The position numbers and the translations under genes were made by a program. Shown piece after piece: positions 34,462-44,665 of a DNA stretch of 64,000 bases (position 1 is its first letter; every line of letters begins with the position of its first letter). Source of the stretch: Ruminococcus sp. (GTDB lineage: Bacteria > Bacillota > Clostridia > Oscillospirales > Ruminococcaceae); NCBI GenBank assembly GCA_021770655.1, contig JAETQO010000006.1:1-64000 (forward strand). The letters are read 5' to 3'. The notes under the pieces were generated by a model. It was not told the DNA's origin. It saw only the letters and a list, made by a program, of their open reading frames with translations, and ran no database searches.

Positions 34462-35010
34462 CTACGCAATTACACTGTCGATCTGAGATCTGATCTGATC
34501 GAGCTTGGTCCTAACGCTCGAATCGATCTCAGTATTTGAATACCTAAGCACGATTCCGCCCAGCAGTGATTCGTCAAGCTTTTCAATAAGAACGATTTTA
34601 TTTCCCGAAACACGCTCCAGCTTTTCCGCAAGCTTTATGCGAAGTCTGTCGCTCAGCGGTTTCGCCGTAATTGCAGTGACTTCGAGAATATTATTCCGCT
34701 CATTATACATTTCCTTGAAACGACCATATATCCGTGGAAGAAATCTTATCCTGCCCTTTTCGCTTACAAGACAAAGGAAATCAAGCGTAAGGGCGCTTAT
34801 CTTATCCGCAAAAACGCCGTCAAGGGCTTTCGCCTTATCCTCCGCCGAAACCAGCGGCGAAGCCAGCAGTTCCACAAATTCTTTCTGATCCTCGGAAAAA
34901 AGTATATCATTTATTTCCGTAAGTTCAGAAAAGACCGTATCCATAACGCCCTCTTCTTCACAAAGCTGAAAAAGAGCCGTGCCGTATACATTTTCAACGC
35001 TGTCAGCCAT
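34462..35010 (-). CDS. atpH: F1 ATPase delta subunit
   Basis: Position in atp operon; OSCP-like C-terminus IVLIEKLDESLLGGIVLRYSNTEIDSSVRTKL. Confidence 0.92.
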   Translation of the reverse strand: MADSVENVYGTALFQLCEEEGVMDTVFSELTEINDILFSEDQKEFVELLASPLVSAEDKAKALDGVFADKISALTLDFLCLVSEKGRIRFLPRIYGRFKEMYNERNNILEVTAITAKPLSDRLRIKLAEKLERVSGNKIVLIEKLDESLLGGIVLRYSNTEIDSSVRTKLDQIRSQIDSVIA

Positions 35011-35525
35011 TACATTTCACCCACATTGTCAATGAACTTTTCGATCAGCCTTTCGTTATCATCACTGGTCATATCCTTTTCAACAACTGCCGCAGCCGCG
35101 GAAAAAGCAATGTCCGTGATCTCGTCCTTGATCTGATTAACAGTAATTTTCTTTTCTCTTTCGATCTCTCTCGAAGCGTTTTCCACAAGGCCCTTTGCCT
35201 CTGCACGAGCCTCGCCGATGATCTCGTCGGATCTTTGCTGAGCCTTTTTGGTCGCCGTCTGAATGATCTGCGCCGACTCCTCCTTAGCGCCGCTGAGCCT
35301 GCTGTCATACTCGGCCTCAAGCTTCATAGCATTTTCTTTTGCCTCGTCCGCCTGCTTATAGGTTTCGGCAACCTCGTTTTGTCTGTCCTCTATGACCTTA
35401 TTGACCTTATCGAACAGAAAGTGCTTCAGAACGAGAAAAAGTATCAGCGTATTAAGCAGGGTGGCTATTATTGTAGTGGTGTTAACGGAAAGAAAAGCCG
35501 TTACATCTCCTGCGGCTAATACCAT
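35010..35525 (-). CDS. atpF: Fo ATPase b subunit
   Basis: N-terminal TM followed by charged coiled coil; operon position. Confidence 0.92.
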   Translation of the reverse strand: MVLAAGDVTAFLSVNTTTIIATLLNTLILFLVLKHFLFDKVNKVIEDRQNEVAETYKQADEAKENAMKLEAEYDSRLSGAKEESAQIIQTATKKAQQRSDEIIGEARAEAKGLVENASREIEREKKITVNQIKDEITDIAFSAAAAVVEKDMTSDDNERLIEKFIDNVGEM

Positions 35526-35636
35526 TTATCTGACCTCCCATCTCCGCGAAGCGCGGAGTCAAATTTTATACCGATCTCCGATCCTGCAAAAGCAGAGCCT
35601 CACCGCCTTTATTCAGACGGCTTATGAAAATCAATA

Positions 35637-35912
<276 letters not shown>

Positions 35913-35957
35913 TCAATTATATTTTCAAGCCTCAGAAGAGGCGCTTTTTACATTTTA

Positions 35958-36695
35958 TCAGTCGTCAGTCTCTGCGGCCGAACCTACATAGACCATTGTA
36001 AGCATAGAGAAGATGTACGCTTGTATGCAGCCGGAAAACAGATCGAAATATACCGACAGCACGGCAGGTATACCGACCTGGAATACGCTGAATCCAAAAG
36101 AACCCATCTCGAAGCTGAGACCCAACGCGCTTGACAGCGACCCGAGAGCGCCGTAAAGCAGGCCTGTTATTACCATACCGCCCGCAACGTTACCGAAAAG
36201 ACGGAATGCCATAGACGCAGGCGTAGCAATCTCGCTGATGATATTCAGCGGGAAGATAAAAGCCACAGGCTTAGCAAAGCTCTTGAAATAACCGGGAACG
36301 CCGTTCGCCCTGATCTTATGATAAGTTATAAGGATAAAGGTCATTACCGCCCAGGTCGCCGTCACGTTTATATCCGCCGTCATGGAACGCAGACCTATCA
36401 GACTGATAAGCGCGCCCAGCACAGCGTAAACAAGAAGCGTTGCGATATAAGGAGCATATCTTATCAAATTAGGCCCCATTGTTTCCTTTACCATGCCGTT
36501 TACAAATTTAACGAACATTTCCGCAACAACCTGCCGCTTTTTCTCCGGGACTTTTTTCATTCCGTGAGTCAGCCACAAACACAATATAAGCACAGCAACA
36601 ATAATGAGCCAGCCCATTACCACGGTCTCGGTAAATTGCAGACCGCCGATTTCAAATACGACCTTAGGGCCGTTTCCAATATCGTTCATCAGCAT
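35958..36695 (-). CDS. atpB: Fo ATPase a subunit
   Basis: Polytopic; operon position; MAFRLFGNVAGGMVI motif. Confidence 0.95.
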   Translation of the reverse strand: MLMNDIGNGPKVVFEIGGLQFTETVVMGWLIIVAVLILCLWLTHGMKKVPEKKRQVVAEMFVKFVNGMVKETMGPNLIRYAPYIATLLVYAVLGALISLIGLRSMTADINVTATWAVMTFILITYHKIRANGVPGYFKSFAKPVAFIFPLNIISEIATPASMAFRLFGNVAGGMVITGLLYGALGSLSSALGLSFEMGSFGFSVFQVGIPAVLSVYFDLFSGCIQAYIFSMLTMVYVGSAAETDD

Positions 36696-37075
36696 TTATC
36701 CTTTCTTTCGCAAAACTGCATCAAGCTCAGCGCTATCCTCGGAAAGAACTGAGGAACAAGCACACAAACACCGCTAACCGCTCCGGTAAGCATTGCTGCG
36801 GCGCACAGTGCAAAAAGCCCCGCATACCGCAAAATATAACAGACAAGCATAGATTTTTTTGCTTTTTTCTCATCAAGCTCCACAGCTTTCTCACAGGTTC
36901 TCCCCAGATAACTCATGCACAGGCACATATAGCCGTACCCGATCATAAAGCCCAGAAGGTTTCCGAGCCGGAAACCCCATATGAGAGTAACGCACCACGC
37001 CGCGGCAGTCATAACTGCACTACGGGAATATATTTTACGAAGAAGCCGCTGGATTTCGGATTTCTCGGTTTTCAT
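36689..37075 (-). CDS. atpI: ATP synthase subunit I-like membrane protein
   Basis: First gene of atp operon; four hydrophobic segments, small. Confidence 0.7.
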   Translation of the reverse strand: MKTEKSEIQRLLRKIYSRSAVMTAAAWCVTLIWGFRLGNLLGFMIGYGYMCLCMSYLGRTCEKAVELDEKKAKKSMLVCYILRYAGLFALCAAAMLTGAVSGVCVLVPQFFPRIALSLMQFCERKDKC

Positions 37076-37337
37076 CAGACCGCTCCATTCCGACTGTTAT
37101 TAACCATTGATCATTTAATATCACATAAGACATTATAGCACACCCCTCCGAATTTTTAAAGTGCCACGCCTCACATTAAATACTTTTTTTACATTGAGTT
37201 TACAATTTATTAACCAAAATCAGCAACAATTGTTAAACATAAAAAGCAGCGTAATAATTTATCAATAATCAATTGTTGATTTTAGGCATTTATATGTTTT
37301 TTCAAAAAACCTACCGGCATTGCGGGGCTTTCAAAGA

Positions 37338-37437
37338 GTAAAAGAGACTACCGCATACATCGAAACCGCAGCTTCGGCAGACGAAATCCGTCCGCCCGTT
37401 TCAGTGCGGTATCCTGTAATGCAGCAGCCTCTTTTAC
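37338..37437. repeat. 100-nt long imperfect palindrome / structured element
   Basis: Nested pairs GTAAAAGAG/CTCTTTTAC, ACCGCA/TGCGGT, GAAAC/GTTTC, GACG/CGTC. Confidence 0.55.
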
Positions 37438-37453
37438 GGCTATGTGTCATTTA

Positions 37454-37738
37454 TTATCTGAGAATATCGTCCACAACGTCCTCAGCGGTGCTTACGGTAT
37501 CTCCGATAATTTCCGCTCCGCCGCTAACCGTATCCTTAACGCCGTCTTCAACTCTGCTGATAAGAGTATCACTGTCGTCTCTGTGTTTTTCGCTCGTAAC
37601 AGACGAAGCCTTGGTGGTCGTTGTCTTGGTAGTTGCTGCGTTGTCGTTTCCGCTGGAATTGTCGTTGTTTCTCGAACAGCCAGCAAATATTGTACCGCAG
37701 GCAGCGATACACATGATCATAGCAATTAACTTTTTCAT
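37454..37738 (-). CDS. Small putative lipoprotein
   Basis: MKKLIAMIMCIAACGTIFAGCSRNN lipobox, then N/T/S-rich tail. Confidence 0.65.
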   Translation of the reverse strand: MKKLIAMIMCIAACGTIFAGCSRNNDNSSGNDNAATTKTTTTKASSVTSEKHRDDSDTLISRVEDGVKDTVSGGAEIIGDTVSTAEDVVDDILR

Positions 37739-37862
37739 AGCTTTATATCCTTTCGGTTTAAAATTTGCCAACTCGGTTGACTAAAGCTATTATTTCACCT
37801 GCTTGCCGTAATATTCATAATTTTTTACACATAATCGCTCTAAAACGCATAAAAAGCAAAAA

Positions 37863-37889
37863 ACAGCCGTGCAAAGCACACGGCTGTCG
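37863..37889 (-). terminator. Rho-independent terminator
   Basis: ACAGCCGTG..CACGGCTGT followed by TTTTTTGC on the minus strand. Confidence 0.8.
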
Positions 37890-37901
37890 AAAAAATTCAA
37901 T

Positions 37902-38879
37902 TTAATAGAACCTGTTCTTTCTCTTTTTGATGAAGATGAAAACAACTGCCGCAAGACCAACGACTACTACGGCTACAACTATTATTATCGCAACGTTCGG
38001 ACCGGAATTGCTTTCCGCCGAAGAAGAATCTGAGCTTAGTCCGTTAGATCTGGGAGCGACCGTCAGACCCTGAACGATCTCCTGAGCCTTGGCATTCTCA
38101 TTATATCCGTCAATGTTTGCAACCTGCATATCGACGCCGCCCTCCTGTTCCGGAGTGCTGATAACAATATTGTCGATATAAAGTACATCTGTCTTTTCCA
38201 TTTTCTTAATAACCGGTACTTCAAAAACGAATTTAGTCGCGCCGCATTTATCCGGAACAGAAATTATTGCATTAGCGTACTGAGTAACGTTATTGCTGTC
38301 AGTGGTATTGATCTTCAGCTGAACGGCCGTGCTTGTAACCTTTTCATAATCATCGGTACAAGGAAAAGCAAATACGGAATCACCCATAAGTTTGCCCTCG
38401 GCCTCTTGATTTATACGGTACTTAAAAGTTATCATACATCCGTCAAAGCAGTTAAGTCCGAAATCTCCCGGATGAAGCTCGACGCCCATTGTAAGATACT
38501 CGGCATCCTCATCATCAGAATTAGGATAAACCAGATTTCCGTCCGAATCTCTGATAAGAGATGAATATGTACACATATCATCAATATCCTTTGACTGAGA
38601 AGCCGTAATTTTCAGAGTAGCGCCCTGATAAGCATAGGTTTTTTCCTGTGCGACCTGCAAATCAAGCAGCGAACCGTCCGGAGTAATATAGACATGATTT
38701 TTCCACTCCGTCATATCAAAGGACATAGACGGTGCGGACGTATCGGTAGTAAGCATGCTTCTGTCCGCATAAAAATCCGGAACAGACTCTTCCTCCTCGT
38801 CTGCGGATACAGAAAACACGGTGCATGCGCCAAGCATCATAACTGCAGAAACTATGCTCAGCAATCTTTTTAATCTCAT
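37902..38879 (-). CDS. Hypothetical secreted protein with C-terminal TM anchor
   Basis: Signal peptide MRLKRLLSIVSAVMMLGACTVFSVSA; C-terminal VAIIIVVAVVVVGLAAVVFIFIKKRKNRFY. Confidence 0.7.
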   Translation of the reverse strand: MRLKRLLSIVSAVMMLGACTVFSVSADEEEESVPDFYADRSMLTTDTSAPSMSFDMTEWKNHVYITPDGSLLDLQVAQEKTYAYQGATLKITASQSKDIDDMCTYSSLIRDSDGNLVYPNSDDEDAEYLTMGVELHPGDFGLNCFDGCMITFKYRINQEAEGKLMGDSVFAFPCTDDYEKVTSTAVQLKINTTDSNNVTQYANAIISVPDKCGATKFVFEVPVIKKMEKTDVLYIDNIVISTPEQEGGVDMQVANIDGYNENAKAQEIVQGLTVAPRSNGLSSDSSSAESNSGPNVAIIIVVAVVVVGLAAVVFIFIKKRKNRFY

Positions 38880-39016
38880 TAATGATTTCCTCCCAACACA
38901 TGAAGTATACTATTAATTAGTTTACACCTTTTTCACAAAAATGTCAAGTGTAATCCTTACCAATTGAGCATTGTAACTAAATTGTAATTAAAAATCAATA
39001 TTTTGCGACGAATTAC

Positions 39017-39055
39017 GCAACGCCCGACTCATATCATATTCGTCGGGCGCAGAAC
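39017..39055 (-). terminator. Terminator-like hairpin
   Basis: CGCCCGAC..GTCGGGCG just downstream of the 39060 stop. Confidence 0.5.
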
Positions 39056-39059
39056 AGCC

Positions 39060-39911
39060 TTATTCTATTCCAATAAACTGGAGATACTGCTTATCAGGCA
39101 TTGTTGTAACTGAAGTAGATCTAAGATCATCAGCCTCCGACAATCTGTACTGTACCTTGAGGATACCGTCCTCTTCTACCCAGCCTACGTCCGGCACAGT
39201 GCCTCTTATTCCCTTATTGGAAATGGTTTTCTTGATTCCCTTCTGTTTCAAAGTGAAGAATTTCAGCTCTATATCCTGATTGTAAGGAACAACGCAGATC
39301 TTAACGCCGCCCTTATCGTTATCCTTTACGTCGTAGAGGATTATCTGATACTCTCCGTCCGGAGAGATAGTGTTCTGGTCGGACGTGACCTCCGTAAGCT
39401 TTTGGAAATTATCCCTGTACATGGAATAAACGCTTGAACCCGTGTCCAGATCCGAATTGAGCACAGTCTCGACGGTCGTTCCGCCGAACAGAATGTTAAG
39501 CACGAAATATGCAACGATACCCAACACATAAAGGAGAAGATAAATAGTACCCATTATTACCTTAACGGTCTCGTTGGTGCCTGCCGCAAAGAACATTATT
39601 ATCGCCACAACAAACGGCGGGATTATCAATATCCAGTCGCCCATATTGAACAGTATCATAAAGAACACCAAAGGAAGCATAAGAACGCCTAAAAGCTTGG
39701 TCACAAATTCATTTCTTGTGAAAAGCATAAGCCCCAGGAACACCACGTTCGCCACAACGTAAACGGTGAAAAACGACCGTTCTCTGCCCGGTGCAAATTC
39801 CAGATCGTAAAGAAACGTTGCATAGGTCAACAGAAATATTACAGCAAAGTATGCGATATTGAAAACGGAAACCGCTCTCTTTACCCATACGTTAGAAAGA
39901 AAATCCTTCAT
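39060..39911 (-). CDS. Hypothetical polytopic membrane protein
   Basis: 283 aa; four or more N-terminal TM segments and a C-terminal soluble domain. Confidence 0.65.
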   Translation of the reverse strand: MKDFLSNVWVKRAVSVFNIAYFAVIFLLTYATFLYDLEFAPGRERSFFTVYVVANVVFLGLMLFTRNEFVTKLLGVLMLPLVFFMILFNMGDWILIIPPFVVAIIMFFAAGTNETVKVIMGTIYLLLYVLGIVAYFVLNILFGGTTVETVLNSDLDTGSSVYSMYRDNFQKLTEVTSDQNTISPDGEYQIILYDVKDNDKGGVKICVVPYNQDIELKFFTLKQKGIKKTISNKGIRGTVPDVGWVEEDGILKVQYRLSEADDLRSTSVTTMPDKQYLQFIGIE

Positions 39912-40053
39912 TTTACAAATCCTCCCTTAGAGTAAAACACATCTATTCTTTTATTTTATACGAAAACAGTCAAAAAATCAAGAGCTTTTATATTTTTCAC
40001 GCCTCTTAATATTTAATAATTTGTAAACGTTAGCCAAAGCATTATATATCCGA

Positions 40054-41043
40054 TCAGTTAAGTATGATCTCCTCTCCCCCTGAAAGGCCCGAAAGGATCT
40101 CAACCTTATCGTTATCCTCGATGCCAAGCTCAACGTCCTGCTCCACCTTTACTCCGTCCACCAGCAAATTGACATAATTTCTGTCTGCCAGCGACTTCAC
40201 CGCTTTTTTAGGAACTATTACCGTATCCAGCCGTGAATAAACATCGAACACGACCTCGATCCCGCCGAAATCAAAAAGCTCATCATTTTTGTCGGGAGCA
40301 ATGACATATATGTACGACGAAAAATCTCCGTTTTCGGAGAAGATAATGTCCGTTACAGTTCCGCTCGAAGAATTAGCGCCTTGTTCTATTCTAACGGTCG
40401 TACCGAAATTCACATTGTTCAGAGGATTATCGTATACCGACACGCAAAGATACTGCTGTGACTTGTCTGAGGCATATCCGAGAACCTCGCCTTTATTTAC
40501 GGGAGTGTTCACATTCAGAGGCTCTCCATGCCTGTCCAACGTAACAAACTCTCCGTCGCAGGGCGCATATACCTTATAGTCCTCCAACGACTCGTTAAGC
40601 CTGTCGTATTTGAGCTGTTCTATCTCCAGATCGTACTGAGCAAGCTGTATCTCGCCGTAATCTGCACCGTTCGACTGTAAAGTTGCCACAGTAGACTCAG
40701 CCTGATTCAGCCGTATCTCTTCCTCCTCTATCTGCTCCTCCACGTCGTCGGAATAAAGCGTACAGAGCAGATCGCCTTTTTTCACATCGCAGGGAGATTC
40801 CACCTCTATGGACTTTATCCTGCCGCCCGCCTTAAAGGTCACTGTCTCGCTGTAGGGATAAGCGTATATCCCCTCCTGATGATATTCTTCTGAAATATCA
40901 CCTATCTCCGCCTTGCAGGTCTTATATGTAATATCCTTTGTTTCAAGAATAGGAACGGCGATCTCATCACCCTTCTTTTCCTTGCCGCAGGAACAAAGAC
41001 TGAGCGCCATAACAACGGACAGCGCAATAGCAATTCTTTTCAT
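40054..41043 (-). CDS. HlyD/RND-type efflux adaptor lipoprotein
   Basis: Lipobox LSLCSCGKEKK; biotinyl-lipoyl-like and coiled-coil regions; IVPKKAVKSLADRNYVNLLVDG. Confidence 0.75.
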   Translation of the reverse strand: MKRIAIALSVVMALSLCSCGKEKKGDEIAVPILETKDITYKTCKAEIGDISEEYHQEGIYAYPYSETVTFKAGGRIKSIEVESPCDVKKGDLLCTLYSDDVEEQIEEEEIRLNQAESTVATLQSNGADYGEIQLAQYDLEIEQLKYDRLNESLEDYKVYAPCDGEFVTLDRHGEPLNVNTPVNKGEVLGYASDKSQQYLCVSVYDNPLNNVNFGTTVRIEQGANSSSGTVTDIIFSENGDFSSYIYVIAPDKNDELFDFGGIEVVFDVYSRLDTVIVPKKAVKSLADRNYVNLLVDGVKVEQDVELGIEDNDKVEILSGLSGGEEIILN

Positions 41044-41226
41044 ATATCTGTCCTTTCAAAAAAGGTCACCGCAACCCACAGAATTTCCGCAGTGCCGCCT
41101 TAATATAACTTATATTTTAACATTTTTCCGTTGATTTTTCAAGAATGCTCGCCGCATATTGTATAACTGCACAACAAACAAACGCCGTATTTAGACAGAT
41201 TAACCACAGCAGCGGCAATCCGAGGT

Positions 41227-42330
41227 TTAAACGTCCAGCATTTCTGCGATTATAGCGTTTGACGCCAGAAATCCTGCGGGCGTAAGCCTGAGCCTATCAC
41301 CGTCAAAACTGCAAAGACCGCTCTTTCCGAAAAGCTCCGCCTTTCGTCTTATATTTCCGATAAGCTTTTCACCGCCCATCGCCTTTATTTTTTCAAGACT
41401 TATCCCCTCGGTCAGCCGCAGACCAAGCATTATATATTCTTCTACCCTGTCGGGGGCTTCCTCCAGCACCAGTTTTTCCTGCCGTTCGTCTGCAATAAAA
41501 GCTTTCATATCCGCAGGACAGCAGAACCGTTTGCCCTCGAAAAAAGAATGTGCCGCCGCGCCGAAGCCTATATACTCCTCGCCGTGCCAGTATTTCAGAT
41601 TGTGACGCGATTCTCCGCCCGGCTTTGCAAAATTTGAGATCTCATACTGCATAAATCCCCTGTCGTTCAGCTGAGCGACCGTCTGCAAGTACATATCGCA
41701 CAGCAGATCTTCGTCTGCCACAGAGTCTTTGACTTCATCGCAGTCAAAGGGAGTTCCCTCCTCGATTTTCAGCATATAGGCAGAAATATGATTTATAGGC
41801 AAACTGCAAAGCTTATCCGCCGTTGAATAAAGCCCCTCAAGGGTTTGTCCCTTAAGTCCCAGCATTATGTCGCAGGAAATGTTTTCAAAGCCCGTTTCCG
41901 CCGCAGTGCAGACAGCCCGCTTTGCAGTCTCAAAATCGTGGAGTCTTCCCAGAAATTTCAGTTCTTCATCTTCCGCAGACTGCACTCCGAAAGATATTCT
42001 GTTCACGCCTGCCGAACGATAACCCTCAAGCTTTTGTTTATCAACAGTGCAGGGATTCGCCTCCAGAGTTATCTCCGGAGAGGACAATGAGAAACATTCC
42101 GACACTGCTCCGATGACCCGCCCGATCTGCGCCGCCGACAAAAGCGAGGGCGTTCCTCCGCCGAAATATACCGTATCGGCTTTTATTCCCCGTCCTTTGT
42201 AAAACATAATGTTTCTGCAAAGGGCTTTTACATATTCTCCTATCGTTTTCCCGTCCGCACAGACAGAATAAAAATCGCAGTAAGGGCATTTTCTTCTGCA
42301 AAAGGGAATGTGGATATATATTCCGATCAT
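41227..42330 (-). CDS. hemW: Radical SAM HemW (coproporphyrinogen III oxidase-like)
   Basis: GIYIHIPFCRRKCPYCDFYS; YFGGGTPSLL; RISFGVQSAEDEELKFLGRLH. Confidence 0.92.
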   Translation of the reverse strand: MIGIYIHIPFCRRKCPYCDFYSVCADGKTIGEYVKALCRNIMFYKGRGIKADTVYFGGGTPSLLSAAQIGRVIGAVSECFSLSSPEITLEANPCTVDKQKLEGYRSAGVNRISFGVQSAEDEELKFLGRLHDFETAKRAVCTAAETGFENISCDIMLGLKGQTLEGLYSTADKLCSLPINHISAYMLKIEEGTPFDCDEVKDSVADEDLLCDMYLQTVAQLNDRGFMQYEISNFAKPGGESRHNLKYWHGEEYIGFGAAAHSFFEGKRFCCPADMKAFIADERQEKLVLEEAPDRVEEYIMLGLRLTEGISLEKIKAMGGEKLIGNIRRKAELFGKSGLCSFDGDRLRLTPAGFLASNAIIAEMLDV

Positions 42331-42803
42331 AAATCTTCTCCGTGACTGTCGTCAAAAGCATTGTCGATGTATTCTCCGGTTTTTTCACGGTTGCTCCTGA
42401 AACGCTCCAGCGCCTTTGTCAACCCGAAACGCACTGCCCATATAATATACATACACAGAAAGATCAGCGCCAGATATAATGCGAAATACGCCTGCTCTTT
42501 CAGCGAAAGCTGAAAATAAACCGAACGTTCGGCAAGCACAGCAACGATCCTCGGATGAACAAGCACATAGCATATCACGCCCAATATACCCGTATAAGCA
42601 AGACAGCAGGTCACGCCCACAAAAGCCTCCCTGAAACTCAGCGCGGAGAATTTTATTCCGACGAAGATCACCCAGACGGCGGCAAGAAAAAGCCCTATCG
42701 TGCGAGATATGTTTGCATATGTTTCATAAAGCAAAGATACAAGAACCGCTCCCGCCAAGCCGTATATAAGCGACAGCTTCATAGCCTTCTTCAGATCAAC
42801 CAT
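42327..42803 (-). CDS. Hypothetical membrane protein coupled to hemW
   Basis: Overlaps hemW start by 4 nt; four TM segments. Start chosen at MVDLKK with upstream AAAGGA. Confidence 0.6.
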   Translation of the reverse strand: MVDLKKAMKLSLIYGLAGAVLVSLLYETYANISRTIGLFLAAVWVIFVGIKFSALSFREAFVGVTCCLAYTGILGVICYVLVHPRIVAVLAERSVYFQLSLKEQAYFALYLALIFLCMYIIWAVRFGLTKALERFRSNREKTGEYIDNAFDDSHGEDL

Positions 42804-42842
42804 AATTTGTCCTTTCATAGTCTATAGCAAGTCATTTTTTCA

Positions 42843-42887
42843 GACAACACCGAGCAACCATTGTCGGACATATGCACAGTGCTGTCC
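42843..42887. repeat. Degenerate MITE-like copy adjacent to copy B
   Basis: GACAACACCGAGCAAC...GTGCTGTCC resembles GGCAACACCGCACAAC...GTGCTGCC ends; no clean flanking duplication. Confidence 0.35.
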
Positions 42888-42896
42888 TTATGTAAT

Positions 42897-43075
42897 TATA
42901 GGCAACACCGCACAACTACCGCCTAACGGCTTTGTGTACTTCTAACTTGCCAATTCTCCGTTATCTTGCACAGAAACTCCTTGAAAGACACGAGTATTCC
43001 TGCGTCGTTTCTATACAATCTAACGAAAAATTTTCTGCGTTATCCGCACACAATAGTTGTGCGGTGTTGCCTATA
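42897..43075. repeat. MITE-like element copy B (171 bp core 42901-43071, TATA flanks)
   Basis: GGCAACACCGCACAACTA...TAGTTGTGCGGTGTTGCC with TATA on both sides; near-identical to copy C. Confidence 0.85.
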
Positions 43076-43092
43076 TCCTCTGATTCTGCGTT

Positions 43093-43539
43093 CTATACGC
43101 CTATCACGGTAAGAGTGAACAGTATCATCATTACCGCCGAGCCTCCGCCCAGAACAAGACCTGCAACCGTACAGCAAACCGCATTGAGATCAAAAACCTC
43201 GCCGTGCCTCCTGTCGAACCGCACCGTATATTCCTTGCCGTGACGGTAAAGCTTTGAGCGCATAACTATCTCGCAGGGATAAACATTAGGATATTCCTCA
43301 GAACCGATATTGTAAAAAGCTCTGCTGAAATTATCCTTTCCCTTTTGACCAATACGGCTGAAAAAAGCTCTTTTTTTCTCCGTCCGCAAAAGTCTAACGG
43401 CGCAGACAGCGAAAAAAAAGAATATAAAGATCAGCACAGCGGTCATTATAACCATTAGCATGATCGGCACAATTGCAAGATCCGCGCCAAGACACAGAGC
43501 AAGAACTATCACGATCGCCGCAGTTACTATCATTTCCAT
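43093..43539 (-). CDS. Hypothetical membrane protein
   Basis: MEMIVTAAIVIVLALCLGADLAIVPIMLMVIMTAVLIFIFFFFAV; first of three contiguous membrane ORFs. Confidence 0.6.
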   Translation of the reverse strand: MEMIVTAAIVIVLALCLGADLAIVPIMLMVIMTAVLIFIFFFFAVCAVRLLRTEKKRAFFSRIGQKGKDNFSRAFYNIGSEEYPNVYPCEIVMRSKLYRHGKEYTVRFDRRHGEVFDLNAVCCTVAGLVLGGGSAVMMILFTLTVIGV

Positions 43540-43573
43540 ATTTTCACTCCTCCGAACCGCCCTGCCGTCCATA

Positions 43574-44104
43574 TCAGTATTCTATGATTATATTCTCAAA
43601 TGACGAATCAGTTCTCGTAGGCCTTAATATCACAGACGTTTCCTTCCACTCAGCCTTAACGTCGTAAATATAATCCTTCGTATCTGCGTCTACACGCTTG
43701 AAAATAACGCTGTTCTGATTTATATATACGTTTTTCAGCATATCTCCGTCACGTTCAAGTAAAACGGTATGCTCTCCGCTCGGATCGCTCACCGCCGAAT
43801 ATGCAGGAGCCGACATTGCTGCTCCAAAAAAGATGATCATCCCCGCAGGGATAAATATGAGAGTGGTTATTACAGCCGCTGTCGGACTTGCAATATCACG
43901 GAAATGCTTTCGGTATATAAGAAACGGCAACATAATAAATATTATAACCAGTATAGCGGTAAGAAGTATCCTGAATGTTCTTGGACTGAAAAAGCTTGTA
44001 TATAACACAAAGCCGGCTTTCTTGACAAATCCTGTAATAATCAGGAATATTACCGCAATCAAAACTACCAGGACCGCAATCCTTTTGTTCCTTGTATCAC
44101 CCAT
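43574..44104 (-). CDS. Hypothetical membrane protein
   Basis: 176 aa with three hydrophobic N-terminal segments. Confidence 0.6.
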   Translation of the reverse strand: MGDTRNKRIAVLVVLIAVIFLIITGFVKKAGFVLYTSFFSPRTFRILLTAILVIIFIMLPFLIYRKHFRDIASPTAAVITTLIFIPAGMIIFFGAAMSAPAYSAVSDPSGEHTVLLERDGDMLKNVYINQNSVIFKRVDADTKDYIYDVKAEWKETSVILRPTRTDSSFENIIIEY

Positions 44105-44119
44105 AACAGCGCACCCCCA

Positions 44120-44632
44120 TCATTTTTTGTTATAAGTATGCTTTCTTATCCAGCCGCTGTTTGAGCCGCTCATTTTCGCATAGCAGACAAACGCTCCGAA
44201 AAGATTGAGCGCAATGAGCGTTACCACAAGGTTGCGGAACTGGGACATAGCGTAAAGTTCGGGACTTCCGTACATTGCCGTTGCATACGCCCAGAACATA
44301 GAATATTTGTCCTCAACAGTAATGTAGACAGTAAAGTAATTGTCTATCCACAGCTTTGCCCCGACGCAGAACGCCGCAGACGGTATGAAGAATTTCAGCA
44401 TATGCGCCACAACTCCGTTTATATCGTTAGCCGCAGAGGAGAAAAGAACTATCAGCTCAAAGATTATATAGCAGACAAACTCTATCCACTCCTCATAGCG
44501 GTTAAGAAACATATAATCCTCTGCGATAAAGTATACATACGCCCACAGCAAAACATAGCCGCCCGCCGTAAGTACGGCTACGGGTATTGACAGACGCTGA
44601 AACAGATTTTTGTCTTTATACAGTACAGCCAC
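44120..44632 (-). CDS. Hypothetical membrane protein
   Basis: 170 aa polytopic ORF. Confidence 0.6.
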   Translation of the reverse strand: MAVLYKDKNLFQRLSIPVAVLTAGGYVLLWAYVYFIAEDYMFLNRYEEWIEFVCYIIFELIVLFSSAANDINGVVAHMLKFFIPSAAFCVGAKLWIDNYFTVYITVEDKYSMFWAYATAMYGSPELYAMSQFRNLVVTLIALNLFGAFVCYAKMSGSNSGWIRKHTYNKK

Positions 44633-44665
44633 GTTATCACCCCTATTTTTATTTTTTCCCTGTAA

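Noticed and set aside
40054-41043. HlyD-like adaptor as part of a tripartite efflux or secretion system
   Set aside because: No ABC transporter, permease or outer-membrane partner is adjacent, so no system can be supported here.
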